Below are positions 33,853 to 42,561 of a stretch of DNA of 64,000 nt, one piece after another. The first letter of the stretch is position 1. Each line of letters starts with the position of its first letter. The stretch spans positions 314,814 through 378,813 of the forward strand of contig NZ_NOXS01000035.1 in assembly GCF_002251735.1 (NCBI RefSeq). Reading direction: 5' to 3'. Origin of the DNA: Elstera cyanobacteriorum (GTDB taxonomy: Bacteria; Pseudomonadota; Alphaproteobacteria; Elsterales; Elsteraceae). A program made the translations under genes and the position numbers. The notes below the pieces were generated by a model that searched no databases, was not told where the DNA came from, and saw nothing but the letters and a program-made list of their open reading frames with translations.

Positions 33853-35523
33853 ATGAAAATCGATGCCGCGACCAAATACCGTCCGTTCCAGCCCATCAAT
33901 TTGCCGGATCGGACTTGGCCGAATGCGACCATCACCAAGCCGCCGATGTGGTGTTCCGTCGATCTGCGCGACGGTAATCAGGCGCTGATCGAACCGATGG
34001 GGCCGGACCGCAAGCTGCGCATGTTCAAGGCCCTTGTGGCGATGGGCTTTAAGGAAATCGAAATCGGGTTCCCTGCCGCCAGCCAGACCGATTTTGATTT
34101 CTGCCGCCAGTTGATCGACGAAAACCTGATCCCGGCGGATGTGACCATCCAGGTGCTGACCCAGGCCCGCCGCCCGCTGATCGAGCGGACGTTCGAGGCG
34201 ATCAAAGGCTCGCGCCGCGCCATCGTCCATCTCTACAATTCCACCTCCACGCTGCAACGCCGCGTTGTCTTCGGGCTGGAGAAGGACGGCATTAAGGCAA
34301 TCGCTACCGAAGGCACCCAGATCGTCAAAGAACTGGTCGCCAGCGTGCCGGAAACCGAAGTGGTGTTCCAATATTCGCCGGAAAGCTTCACCGGCACCGA
34401 AATCGACTATGCCGTCGAAGTTTGCGATGCTGTGCTGGACGTGTGGCAGCCGACCGAAACCCATAAGGCGATCATCAATCTGCCGGCGACCGTGGAAATG
34501 TCCACGCCGAATATCTACGCCGACCAGATCGAATATTACTGCCGCCATACCCGCTGGCGGAAGGAAACCATCGTCTCCCTGCATCCGCATAACGACCGGG
34601 GCACCGGCGTTGCGGCGGCGGAACTCGGCGTGATGGCCGGGGCTGACCGGGTAGAAGGCACCTTGTTCGGCAATGGCGAGCGGACCGGCAATGTCGATGT
34701 CGTCACCCTGGCGCTGAACCTGTTTACCCAAGGCGTTAACCCGGGGCTGGACCTGTCGGATATCAACGAGCTGGTTCGCGTTGCCGAATATTGCAATCAA
34801 CTGCCAGTGCATCCGCGCCATCCTTACGCGGGCGATCTCGTCTTCACAGCCTTCTCAGGCAGCCATCAGGACGCGATTAAGAAGGGGCTGGATGCGCTGA
34901 AACGCTCCAACTCCAAGGAATGGGAAGTGCCCTATCTGCCCATCGACCCGTCGGACGTGGGGCGAAGCTACGAAGGCATCATCCGCGTCAACAGCCAGTC
35001 GGGCAAAGGCGGCATCGCCTATCTGCTGGAAACCGACTATGGCGTGACCCTGCCGCGCCGCTTGCAGATCGAATTCTCGCAAGTCGTGCAGCGCGTGACC
35101 GACGCCACGGGTAAGGAATTGACGGCGGGTAATATCTGGGAGGTGTTCGATAGCGAATACCTCAAAGCCATCGACCCGGTGGAATTCCTGTCCCATACGA
35201 CGGTGCCGGATGCCCATGCCTCGGAAGTTCGGCATTTGACGGCGAAGATCCGCCACAAGGGCGCCGACGCCACCATCCAAGGCAGCGGCAATGGCCCCAT
35301 CGACGCCTATTGCAGCGCCCTGGCCGCCCTGCACGGCATCGAAATCGACCTTCTGTCCTATAGCGAACAGGCGACCGGGCGCGGTCAGAATACCCAGGCC
35401 GTCGCCTATATCGAACTGAAGACCAAGGACGGCAGCCTGTGGGGCGTCGGCGCCGACCGTAATATCGTTACCGCCGCGCTGAAAGCCGTGACCTCGGCGG
35501 TTAACCGGCTGCTGACGGCCTAG
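33853..35523 (+). CDS. leuA: 2-isopropylmalate synthase
   Basis: A 556-residue enzyme of the long LeuA type, which condenses 2-ketoisovalerate with acetyl-CoA as the first committed step of leucine synthesis. The TIM-barrel N-terminal domain has [13 protein letters not shown], metal-ligand region [47 protein letters not shown] and [10 protein letters not shown]. The C-terminal regulatory domain for leucine feedback is present ([28 protein letters not shown]). AGGA lies eight bases before the ATG. It is preceded by the leader peptide and ended by a strong terminator, so it is a monocistronic attenuated gene. Confidence 0.97.
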   Translation: MKIDAATKYRPFQPINLPDRTWPNATITKPPMWCSVDLRDGNQALIEPMGPDRKLRMFKALVAMGFKEIEIGFPAASQTDFDFCRQLIDENLIPADVTIQVLTQARRPLIERTFEAIKGSRRAIVHLYNSTSTLQRRVVFGLEKDGIKAIATEGTQIVKELVASVPETEVVFQYSPESFTGTEIDYAVEVCDAVLDVWQPTETHKAIINLPATVEMSTPNIYADQIEYYCRHTRWRKETIVSLHPHNDRGTGVAAAELGVMAGADRVEGTLFGNGERTGNVDVVTLALNLFTQGVNPGLDLSDINELVRVAEYCNQLPVHPRHPYAGDLVFTAFSGSHQDAIKKGLDALKRSNSKEWEVPYLPIDPSDVGRSYEGIIRVNSQSGKGGIAYLLETDYGVTLPRRLQIEFSQVVQRVTDATGKELTAGNIWEVFDSEYLKAIDPVEFLSHTTVPDAHASEVRHLTAKIRHKGADATIQGSGNGPIDAYCSALAALHGIEIDLLSYSEQATGRGQNTQAVAYIELKTKDGSLWGVGADRNIVTAALKAVTSAVNRLLTA

Positions 35524-35549
35524 GCGCGCGCCCAATCTGCCGCGTTTTG

Positions 35550-35579
35550 CCGCCGGAAGCCCCCGCTTCCGGCGGTTTT
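35550..35579 (+). terminator. Rho-independent terminator of leuA
   Basis: CCGCCGGAAGC at 35550-35560 pairs perfectly with GCTTCCGGCGG at 35565-35575 (loop CCCC), then TTTTCATTT. It lies 27 bases past the leuA stop. Confidence 0.93.
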
Positions 35580-35651
35580 CATTTGGCCCTGCCCGCCGGG
35601 GCCGCGCTTCTGCTATAAGAATCGCTCAAACGGTTCAGGTTTAGGGGCATC

Positions 35652-38582
35652 ATGGGGCAGAGGTCGGCGACGCGCGGGGCACTGTGGGTTATTCCGCTGG
35701 GGCTGGTTCTGCTGGCAATCGGGGCGGCGGTGCTTGTGCCGCGCTGGATCGACTGGACCCATTACCGGCCCGAGCTGATGGCCCTGATCGGCGATGTCAC
35801 CGGCCGCCGCGTCGCCATCGACGGCGATGTCCGCCTGACCCTGCTGCCCACCCCGTCTTTGCGCGCCGAAGACGTGCGGCTGGGAGAGGCGGCGGGCGAG
35901 CGCTCCCCCATCTTCCTGCGCGCCACCGCCATTCAGGCCGACCTTGATCTCGGGGCTTTGATCACCGGCGCCGTGCGGGTTAGCTCCCTGCGCATCGATC
36001 ATCCGGTTGCGGAGTTTCTCGATCTGCCGACCGGTACCGATTTCCTCGGCCTCGGGCGCGCCAGCCTTGATCGGGTGACGATCACCGATGGCGAAGCGGG
36101 ATCACCGCTGATGGATGCGGGCGACCGGCTGACTGCAATCGATGCGGAGCTGGTGTTCGGCAAACCGGGGGAAGCCCCGCGCCTAACCGCCACCTTCCGG
36201 CATCGCACCCTGCCTTGGCGGCTCGATGGCAGCCTGGGCCGGGCATTGGCCCTCTCCATCGGCCCGCGCGGCGGCGGCCCCACCTTGCGCTTGACCGGCA
36301 CGGTTGCCGAAGAGGGAGAAGCGCGCTTCGTCGGCAAACTAAAGGGCGAGGGCAGCCGGGGGACCGAGCTTGCCCATCTTCTCGGCTTCGGCGTGCCGAA
36401 ACCGGCGGAGGGGCGGTTTGCCCTCGATGCCGCCGTCGATCTGTCGCCAGAGGGCCTATCGCTGCACGATCTCACCTTAATCCTGGGTGAGCAGCGGATC
36501 ATGGGCGCCATTGGCTTTGCCTGGACCGATCAACTGACATGGCACGCCAGCCTGCGCGCTAACCGCTTCGATCTCGACGCCTTCCGCACCCCGTGGCAAC
36601 CGCCGCTGGTGCCGCGCAGCGACTCGTCGCTGCCGAACGGCACGCTCACCCTCGCCGCCGACGCACTCGACTGGCGCTCCGGTGTGCTGCGGCAGGCCCG
36701 GATCAGCGCGGCCTGGGACGATGGCACGCTCACCCTATCGGAAGGCGCCGTTGTGCTGCCGGGCGGCACCGATATTGCCGTTAGCGGCGCCTTTCTGCCC
36801 GATGAAAACTGGCGCTTCGCCGGGCGCGGCGAAGTGGGGGGCGACGATCCCCGCCCCGCCCTGGTTTGGGCCGGGGCCGACCCGCGCTGGTTCCCACGGG
36901 GCGACCGCTGGCGGCGGCTCTCGGGCACGCTTGCCCTTTCCGGCGACCGCGAGCACCTGTCGGTGGACCGGCTGGACGTGAGTTTCGACAATAGCCGTGT
37001 GACCGGCGCCCTTCGGGTGGCCGCAGGCGACCGCCCGACGCTCAGCGCCACCCTGACCGCCGACCGGTTGCCGCTCGACGCGCTGCAACCCCTCACCCCC
37101 TGGGCCGAGTTGATCGGCGGCGACGGTGGCCTCGCCCCGCTGACGGGATTTGACGGCAGCCTCGCCCTGACCATCGGTGAAAGCCTGCTAGTCGATCATC
37201 CGCTGCGCGACCTACGGCTGACGGCACAGGTCGCAAGCGGGGTACTGACGCTGACCGAGGCGACGGCGCACGGCTTCGGCGGGCCAGAACCCTTCCGCTT
37301 GAGCGGGACGGTCGATGCGACCCAGACGCCGCCGGTTCTGGCGTTGAAAGCCAATGCCACCTGGGCCGATACCGCCCGCACGGGCGATCTTCTGCACGTG
37401 TCGCTGCCCGCGCGCGCTGGGCTGGAGGGGCGGGCTGCGCTGGCCCTCAATGGCCCGCTGGCGAAGGCCGATCTGGCGCTTGCCCTAAAGCTGGGAAGCG
37501 CCGACGCGCAAATCGGCGGCACCTGGGCACCCCTGGCCGGAACTGCCCTGCTAGACCTCGATGTGCTGCACCCGTCGCAACCTCAAGCGCTGCGGGATTG
37601 GACCCTGGGCCTGACCGCCGATGGCGACGGGCCGGTGAAACTGACCGGGCGGCTCGACCTTAGCCGCAGCCGCCTATACGCGGATAGTCTTGCCCTGCGC
37701 CTGCCCGATCTCGCGGCAGACGCGCGCGGCACGCTGACCTTTCCGGTCGGGGACGGCGGTTTTAAGCTCGACGGCGGTATCGGGATTTCCGTCCTGCGCC
37801 CGGCCCAATGGCGGGACAGCCCCGCCAGCAAAGCCCGGTTGGCCGACGCGCTGCTGTGGCCGCTGGAGGTTGATATCGCCGTGCGCCTGGGGCTGCTCGA
37901 CCAAGCCCCCTATTCCCTAACCGATCTTGCGGGGCAACTGCGCTTTACCAATGGCACCTGGCGGTTCGACGATGGCACCGCGAAACTCTACGACGGAACG
38001 CTGGAGCTTTCGGCCCTGCTGGCCTTCGGGGAGAGCGAGCCGCACCTAACCCTGAACCTCGACCTGAAAGACGCCGCCCTAGGCCGCGCCACCGCCGCCT
38101 TCTTCGACGAACCGGACGCCGAGGGGCGCCTGTCGGCCCAGAGTATTCTGACGGCAAAAGCCCTGACCTTGGCCGAACTGCCGAGCCGGCTCAGCGGCAC
38201 GCTGGCGGCGCAAAGTCGGGACGGGCAGATCGGCGGCATCGACCTTGACGGGCTGCGCGCGGCCCTAGCCCCAGCGACCGAGGGTAATCCGCAGCGCAGC
38301 GCCGACCGCGGCCTCGCCCTCGCCAATGCCTTCACCACCGGCAAACTGCCGTTTAAGGACGCAACCGCAGAGGTTACGGTCGGGAACGGCAGCGCAACCG
38401 TGACCAAACTCACGGCGACGGTGCCAGACATTACGATTGAGGCAAGCGGCACCAGCCCCGACCTAGGCCCCCTGCGCCAAGGCCGCGCGCGGTTTTCCTT
38501 GAAAGACGGCGACGCCGCCCTGCTGATCGCCGACCGCAACGGCGCGGGCTGGCAACGGCGGTTGGAGTGGTCGGAAAAATAA
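35652..38582 (+). CDS. AsmA-family protein
   Basis: A 976-residue envelope protein of the AsmA-like superfamily (bridge-type proteins linked to lipid transport and outer-membrane assembly). One N-terminal membrane anchor lies at about residues 9-30 and is followed by the AsmA start WIDWTHYRPELMALIGDVTGRRVAIDGDVRLTLLPTPSLRAEDVRLG. The remainder is beta-rich, with a C-terminal AsmA-like segment around DGQIGGIDLDGLRAALAP. It is monocistronic between the leuA terminator and the convergent fumarylacetoacetase-like gene. Length is within the family's wide range. Confidence 0.9.
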   Translation: MGQRSATRGALWVIPLGLVLLAIGAAVLVPRWIDWTHYRPELMALIGDVTGRRVAIDGDVRLTLLPTPSLRAEDVRLGEAAGERSPIFLRATAIQADLDLGALITGAVRVSSLRIDHPVAEFLDLPTGTDFLGLGRASLDRVTITDGEAGSPLMDAGDRLTAIDAELVFGKPGEAPRLTATFRHRTLPWRLDGSLGRALALSIGPRGGGPTLRLTGTVAEEGEARFVGKLKGEGSRGTELAHLLGFGVPKPAEGRFALDAAVDLSPEGLSLHDLTLILGEQRIMGAIGFAWTDQLTWHASLRANRFDLDAFRTPWQPPLVPRSDSSLPNGTLTLAADALDWRSGVLRQARISAAWDDGTLTLSEGAVVLPGGTDIAVSGAFLPDENWRFAGRGEVGGDDPRPALVWAGADPRWFPRGDRWRRLSGTLALSGDREHLSVDRLDVSFDNSRVTGALRVAAGDRPTLSATLTADRLPLDALQPLTPWAELIGGDGGLAPLTGFDGSLALTIGESLLVDHPLRDLRLTAQVASGVLTLTEATAHGFGGPEPFRLSGTVDATQTPPVLALKANATWADTARTGDLLHVSLPARAGLEGRAALALNGPLAKADLALALKLGSADAQIGGTWAPLAGTALLDLDVLHPSQPQALRDWTLGLTADGDGPVKLTGRLDLSRSRLYADSLALRLPDLAADARGTLTFPVGDGGFKLDGGIGISVLRPAQWRDSPASKARLADALLWPLEVDIAVRLGLLDQAPYSLTDLAGQLRFTNGTWRFDDGTAKLYDGTLELSALLAFGESEPHLTLNLDLKDAALGRATAAFFDEPDAEGRLSAQSILTAKALTLAELPSRLSGTLAAQSRDGQIGGIDLDGLRAALAPATEGNPQRSADRGLALANAFTTGKLPFKDATAEVTVGNGSATVTKLTATVPDITIEASGTSPDLGPLRQGRARFSLKDGDAALLIADRNGAGWQRRLEWSEK

Positions 38583-38584
38583 GG

Positions 38585-38605
38585 GTCAGGGGCTAAGCCC
38601 CTGAC
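38585..38605. terminator. Perfect inverted repeat between convergent asmA-like and fah-like genes
   Basis: GTCAGGGGC at 38585-38593 pairs with GCCCCTGAC at 38597-38605 around a TAA loop. It fills almost the whole 26-base gap between two convergent stops. No U tract follows on either strand, so its terminator strength is uncertain. Confidence 0.55.
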
Positions 38606-38608
38606 GCC

Positions 38609-39625
38609 TTAGCGATACTCTTCGACCGTCTGCTCGATTGCGCCAAAGACGCTCTGGCCGGTCGCGTCCTGCATCTCGATCCGTACCCGGTCGCCGAAAC
38701 GTAGGAAGGGCGTGCGGGCGCCGCCGTGCAGCAGGGTTTCGACCATGCGCACCTCGGCCAAGCAGGAATAGCCCAAGCCCCCGTCACTGACCGGGCGCCC
38801 CGGCCCGCCCCCGGCATCCTTATTCGATACCGTGCCGGAGCCAATGATGCTGCCCGCCGCCAAAGGCCGCGTCTTGGCAGCATGGGCGATCAGGGTTGGG
38901 AAATCGAAGGTCATATCCACCCCGGCATTGGCTTTGCCGAAAGGCTGACCGTTGAGCGCCACCAGCAGCGGCAGATGCAGCTTGCCGCCATCCCAGGCCG
39001 CGCCCAGCGCATCGGGCGTCACGGCAACCGGGGAAAAGGCGCTGGAGGGTTTCGACTGAAAAAAGCCGAAGCCTTTCGCCAATTCATTCGGGATCAGATT
39101 GCGCAGCGATACATCGTTGACCAGCATCACCAGCCGGATCGCCCGCGCCGCCGTGGCGAGATCGGCCCCCATCGGCACATCGTCGGTCACGACCGCAACT
39201 TCGCCCTCGAAATCGATGCCGAAGCTTTCACTGGCCATACGGATCGGTTCGGTCGGGGCCAGGAAACTGTCGGAGCCGCCCTGATACATCAGTGGATCGG
39301 TCCAGAAACTTTCCGGCATCGCTGCGCCGCGCGCTTTGCGCACCAGTTCCACATGGTTCACATAGGCGCTACCGTCGCACCATTGATAGGCGCGCGGCAG
39401 GGGGGACAGGCAGGCGGCAGCATCGAAGGCAAAGGCGCCCTCGGCCCGGCCTGCCTCTAAGTCTGCGGCGAGTGCCCGCAGCTTCGGCGCTGTCTCCGCC
39501 CAAGTATCCAGCGCGGCTTGCAGGGTCGGCGCGATCCCGGTGGCGGCCACCGCCCGCGTCAGATCGGTCGATACTAGAACCAGCGCGCCATCGCGCCCGC
39601 CGGTTCGCAGGGTTGCGAGTTTCAT
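38609..39625 (-). CDS. fahA: Fumarylacetoacetate hydrolase family protein (tyrosine pathway)
   Basis: A 338-residue FAH-superfamily hydrolase. The catalytic core shows WCDGSAYVNHVELVRKARG, IDFEGEVAVVTDDVP (metal-binding Glu), RLVMLVNDVSLRNLIPNELAKGFGFFQSKP and GSIIGSGTVSNKD. It is the third gene of hppD-hmgA-fahA and would split fumarylacetoacetate into fumarate and acetoacetate, which the scoAB transferase could use. It is of the bacterial type, shorter than mammalian FAH. No maleylacetoacetate isomerase gene is in the operon, so an isomerase elsewhere or a direct maleylacetoacetate hydrolysis is implied. Confidence 0.9.
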   Translation of the reverse strand: MKLATLRTGGRDGALVLVSTDLTRAVAATGIAPTLQAALDTWAETAPKLRALAADLEAGRAEGAFAFDAAACLSPLPRAYQWCDGSAYVNHVELVRKARGAAMPESFWTDPLMYQGGSDSFLAPTEPIRMASESFGIDFEGEVAVVTDDVPMGADLATAARAIRLVMLVNDVSLRNLIPNELAKGFGFFQSKPSSAFSPVAVTPDALGAAWDGGKLHLPLLVALNGQPFGKANAGVDMTFDFPTLIAHAAKTRPLAAGSIIGSGTVSNKDAGGGPGRPVSDGGLGYSCLAEVRMVETLLHGGARTPFLRFGDRVRIEMQDATGQSVFGAIEQTVEEYR

Positions 39626-39629
39626 CCGC

Positions 39630-40754
39630 TTATGTCCCCATCCAACTGTTCACATAGCCCGCCCATTCGACCGAGGCCGCCCCCGTGCCGATCTCTAGCG
39701 CGTCGCGCGTGTCGATCATTACGGCATATTCATCCGTTGCGGCTTTCGGCTGCTCGAAGGCGCGGGTCAGCGCTTTCGGGTGCGGGCCGTGGGTGAAGCC
39801 GCAGGGATGGAAGCTCATCATGCCGGGGTGGATATTGTCGCGGCTGAAGAAATCCCCGGCGTGGTAGAACAACACCTCGTCGTAATCGAGGTTATCGTGG
39901 AAGAAGGGCACTTTCAGCGCGCCGGGGTCGGTTTCGAACAGGCGCGGCGCGAAGGTACAGACGACGAAACGATCCGCCACGAAGGTGGTGTGAGCGGACG
40001 GCGGCAGATGGTAGCGATGGCTCATCAGCGGGCGAATATCGCGCACATTGATCCGCACTGCCGACAGATTGCCCTTCCAACCTTTGGCATCCAGCGGATT
40101 GAACGGGAAGGTGACGGTGGAAATCTGCCCGCGCCGCTTGATGCGCACCTTCCATTCGTCTTCCGTCGCCTGGGCGCGGAAAGCGTCGTCGATGCGCGGC
40201 ACGTCCAGCATGGCGGGATCGAAGATCGCATGCGGGCCGAGCATGCCCTTATCTGGCAGGCGATAGGCGCTATTCGTCGCTTCGATCAGCAGCGCCGTGA
40301 ACTGCTGGGCCTGATCGATCCGCCACATCGTGCCGCGCGGCAGCAGCACATAATCGCCCGCTGCGATGTCCAAATGCCCGTAATCGCAATAGAGCGCCGC
40401 CGTGCCGGTATGGACGAACAGAAGATCGTCGCCATCGGCATTGCGCACCAGATGGTCCATGCGCTGCGGGGCGTGCCAAAAGCGCATGCGGACGTGGCTG
40501 TTATAGAGAATATCCGGCGCTAGGAAGGGGCTGGTTTCGGTGGCGGTCAGGCGGGCAAGGTCGAAGGCGCGCGGGCGCAAGGGCCCGTCCCAATCGGTCC
40601 AGCCGGTCGGCGGGTGGGCGTGGTACATATGGGTGGCAGGGCCGAAGAACCCTTCGCGCCCCAATTCCCGCTCGTAGGTGCCCGGCGGCAGGTCGCAATG
40701 CGCCTGGCGCGAGGTTTCCCCCTCGCGGTGGGGAAACTCAATCCAGTTTTTCAT
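39630..40754 (-). CDS. hmgA: Homogentisate 1,2-dioxygenase
   Basis: A 374-residue cupin-type dioxygenase that opens homogentisate to maleylacetoacetate. Family segments are FGPATHMYHAHPPTGWTDWDGPLRPRAFDL, GDYVLLPRGTMWRID and, near the C-terminus, DNLDYDEVLFYHAGDFFSRDNIHPGMMSFHPCGFTHGPHP, which carries the His/Glu iron ligands. It is the short bacterial form. I placed the start at ATG 40754 (MKNWIEFPHREG); in-frame sequence further upstream lies inside hppD. It starts one base after the hppD stop and ends four bases before fahA, so the operon is tightly packed. Confidence 0.93.
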   Translation of the reverse strand: MKNWIEFPHREGETSRQAHCDLPPGTYERELGREGFFGPATHMYHAHPPTGWTDWDGPLRPRAFDLARLTATETSPFLAPDILYNSHVRMRFWHAPQRMDHLVRNADGDDLLFVHTGTAALYCDYGHLDIAAGDYVLLPRGTMWRIDQAQQFTALLIEATNSAYRLPDKGMLGPHAIFDPAMLDVPRIDDAFRAQATEDEWKVRIKRRGQISTVTFPFNPLDAKGWKGNLSAVRINVRDIRPLMSHRYHLPPSAHTTFVADRFVVCTFAPRLFETDPGALKVPFFHDNLDYDEVLFYHAGDFFSRDNIHPGMMSFHPCGFTHGPHPKALTRAFEQPKAATDEYAVMIDTRDALEIGTGAASVEWAGYVNSWMGT

Positions 40755-40755
40755 G

Positions 40756-41814
40756 CTACACCACGCCGCGCCGGATTTGGTCGAGTTCGATCGATTCGAA
40801 CAGCGCGCGGAAGTTGCCTTCGCCGAAGCCTTCGTCGCCCTTGCGCTGGATGATTTCAAAGAAGATCGGGCCGATGACCGTATCGGTGAAGATTTGCAGC
40901 AGCAGCCCGCCGTTTTCGGTCGGCGCGCCGTCGATCAGAATACGGTTCTGCTTCAGCCGTTCCACATCCTCGCCGTGATAGGGCAAGCGGTTGCCGATCA
41001 GCTCGTAATAGCTATCCGGCGTATCCATAAACTTCACGCCCTTGCCCAGCAGGGTTTCGACGGTCTGATAAATATCATCGGTCGACAGGGCGATATGCTG
41101 AATGCCTTCGCCGTTGTAAGCGCGCAGATATTCTTCAATCTGGCTCTTATCGTCGGCGCTTTCGTTGATGGGAATCCGGATCTTGCCGCAGGGGCTGGTC
41201 ATCGCTTTGGAAAACAGACCGGTGACCTTGCCTTCGATATCGAAATAGCGAATTTCGCGGAAGTTGAAGAGCTTTTCATAAAAGCCCGACCATTCCTTCA
41301 TCCGCCCGCGATGGACGTTATGGGTCAGGTGATCGACCCCCGTTAGACCGACGCCGAAGGGCACCGCCTCCGCCCCCGGCAGCGGCACGAAATCCACGTC
41401 ATAGATCGTGCTCGGCCCATACCGATCCACCAAATAGATCAGGCTGCCGCCGATGCCCTGGATCGCGGGGATGCTGAGTTCCATCGGCCCGACCGCGCCG
41501 TGGTGCACCTTCGCCCCCAGGCTTTCGGCCCGGCGGACGGCATAGCCCGCATCCTTCACCCGAAACGCCATCGCGCAGGCCGATGGGCCGTGCACGCGGG
41601 CAAAGGACTGGGCAAAGCTCTCCGGCTCGGCATTCAGAATGAAGTTCACGTCGCCTTGCTTGAACAGCAGCACGTTTTTCGACCGATGCTTGGCGACCGG
41701 CTTGAAGCCCAAACGGGTAAACAGCGCTTCCAATTGCGCCGGGTCCGCCGCCGTATATTCGACGAATTCGAACCCATCGGTGCCCATCGGATTGATATCG
41801 GTAATCTCACTCAT
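40756..41814 (-). CDS. hppD: 4-hydroxyphenylpyruvate dioxygenase
   Basis: A 352-residue Fe(II) enzyme converting 4-hydroxyphenylpyruvate to homogentisate. Iron ligands lie in TGVDHLTHNVHRG, GIQHIALSTDDI and the C-terminal FFEIIQRKGDEGFGEGNFRALFESIE, with two vicinal-oxygen-chelate repeats. ATG 41814 has GGAGGGG about eight bases upstream; the 24 in-frame residues before it lack a start context. It is the first gene of the tyrosine operon and is divergent from the MarR-type regulator across about 130 bases that contain a palindrome. Confidence 0.96.
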   Translation of the reverse strand: MSEITDINPMGTDGFEFVEYTAADPAQLEALFTRLGFKPVAKHRSKNVLLFKQGDVNFILNAEPESFAQSFARVHGPSACAMAFRVKDAGYAVRRAESLGAKVHHGAVGPMELSIPAIQGIGGSLIYLVDRYGPSTIYDVDFVPLPGAEAVPFGVGLTGVDHLTHNVHRGRMKEWSGFYEKLFNFREIRYFDIEGKVTGLFSKAMTSPCGKIRIPINESADDKSQIEEYLRAYNGEGIQHIALSTDDIYQTVETLLGKGVKFMDTPDSYYELIGNRLPYHGEDVERLKQNRILIDGAPTENGGLLLQIFTDTVIGPIFFEIIQRKGDEGFGEGNFRALFESIELDQIRRGVV

Positions 41815-41903
41815 AGCGGCGCCCCTCCGGTTATCCTTAAACTGCCGCAACCGGCAGATTGCGTTGCAATCCCATCTGGGAAACAATGGCTGAAAGCGAT
41901 ATT

Positions 41904-41923
41904 AGTTTCACAAGAAACAAACT
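41904..41923. promoter_or_regulatory. Inverted repeat between hppD and MarR gene, candidate operator
   Basis: GTTTC at 41905-41909 and GAAAC at 41914-41918 are inverted around ACAA, and AGTTT/AAACT extends the symmetry. It lies in the hppD-marR gap, close to the MarR start, as expected for a MarR-family operator. Confidence 0.45.
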
Positions 41924-41944
41924 GCAAGCAAGATGGGAGAGGAG

Positions 41945-42445
41945 ATGGTGCGACGCCCCGAGGATACGCCGCTCGACCTAGAGCGCTTCCTGCCCTACCG
42001 CCTGAGCGTTCTCAGCAACCGCGTCAGCGCCCTGATCGGCAAGCTCTATTCCGACGAGTTTAGCCTGACGATCCCGGAATGGCGGATTTTGGCCGTGCTG
42101 GGCCGCTATGGCGAGATGACGGCGACAGAGGTTGCCGCCCGCACCGCGATGGATAAGGTGCGCGTCTCGCGCGCCATCGCCCGGCTGCTCGACGCGGGCC
42201 GCCTCGCCCGCCGCGTCGATCCGCACGACCGCCGCCGCCTGACCCTGGAGATGACCGAGGAAGGCCGCGCCGTCTACGCCCAAATCGTTCCGCTGGCCCT
42301 ATCGGCGGAACAGAAGATGCTGAGCGGGCTGGCCGCCGACGATCTGGCCGCCTTCAACCGGCTGGCCGCCCATCTCACCCAAGCCGTCGCCGCCTTCGAA
42401 GCCGAACTGGGCGTAACGCTGGACGGGGTGGACGCGGGGGTCTAA
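41945..42445 (+). CDS. MarR-family regulator, probable controller of tyrosine catabolism
   Basis: A 166-residue winged-helix repressor of the MarR group: LPYRLSVLSNRVSALIGKLYSDEFSLTIPEWRILAVLGRYGEMTATEVAARTAMDKVRVSRAIARLLDAGRLARRVDPHDRRRLTLEMTEEG shown in pieces covers residues 17 to about 105, including the DxRR wing. ATG 41945 has GGGAGAGGAG immediately upstream; an ATG at 41933 has no such site. It is divergent from hppD. Homologues next to hppD/hmgA respond to homogentisate or hydroxyphenylpyruvate, so that role is inferred from context. Confidence 0.88.
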   Translation: MVRRPEDTPLDLERFLPYRLSVLSNRVSALIGKLYSDEFSLTIPEWRILAVLGRYGEMTATEVAARTAMDKVRVSRAIARLLDAGRLARRVDPHDRRRLTLEMTEEGRAVYAQIVPLALSAEQKMLSGLAADDLAAFNRLAAHLTQAVAAFEAELGVTLDGVDAGV

Positions 42446-42561
42446 CCCGCTTTCGCCCCCCCCGGTAAAATCCGCGTGCCACCTGCATCTATCGAACCGA
42501 TACTCCTGTATAACGGGCAGACGGGTGGCGGCGGACCACCTCTCTTTGAGGAGGATCGAGC

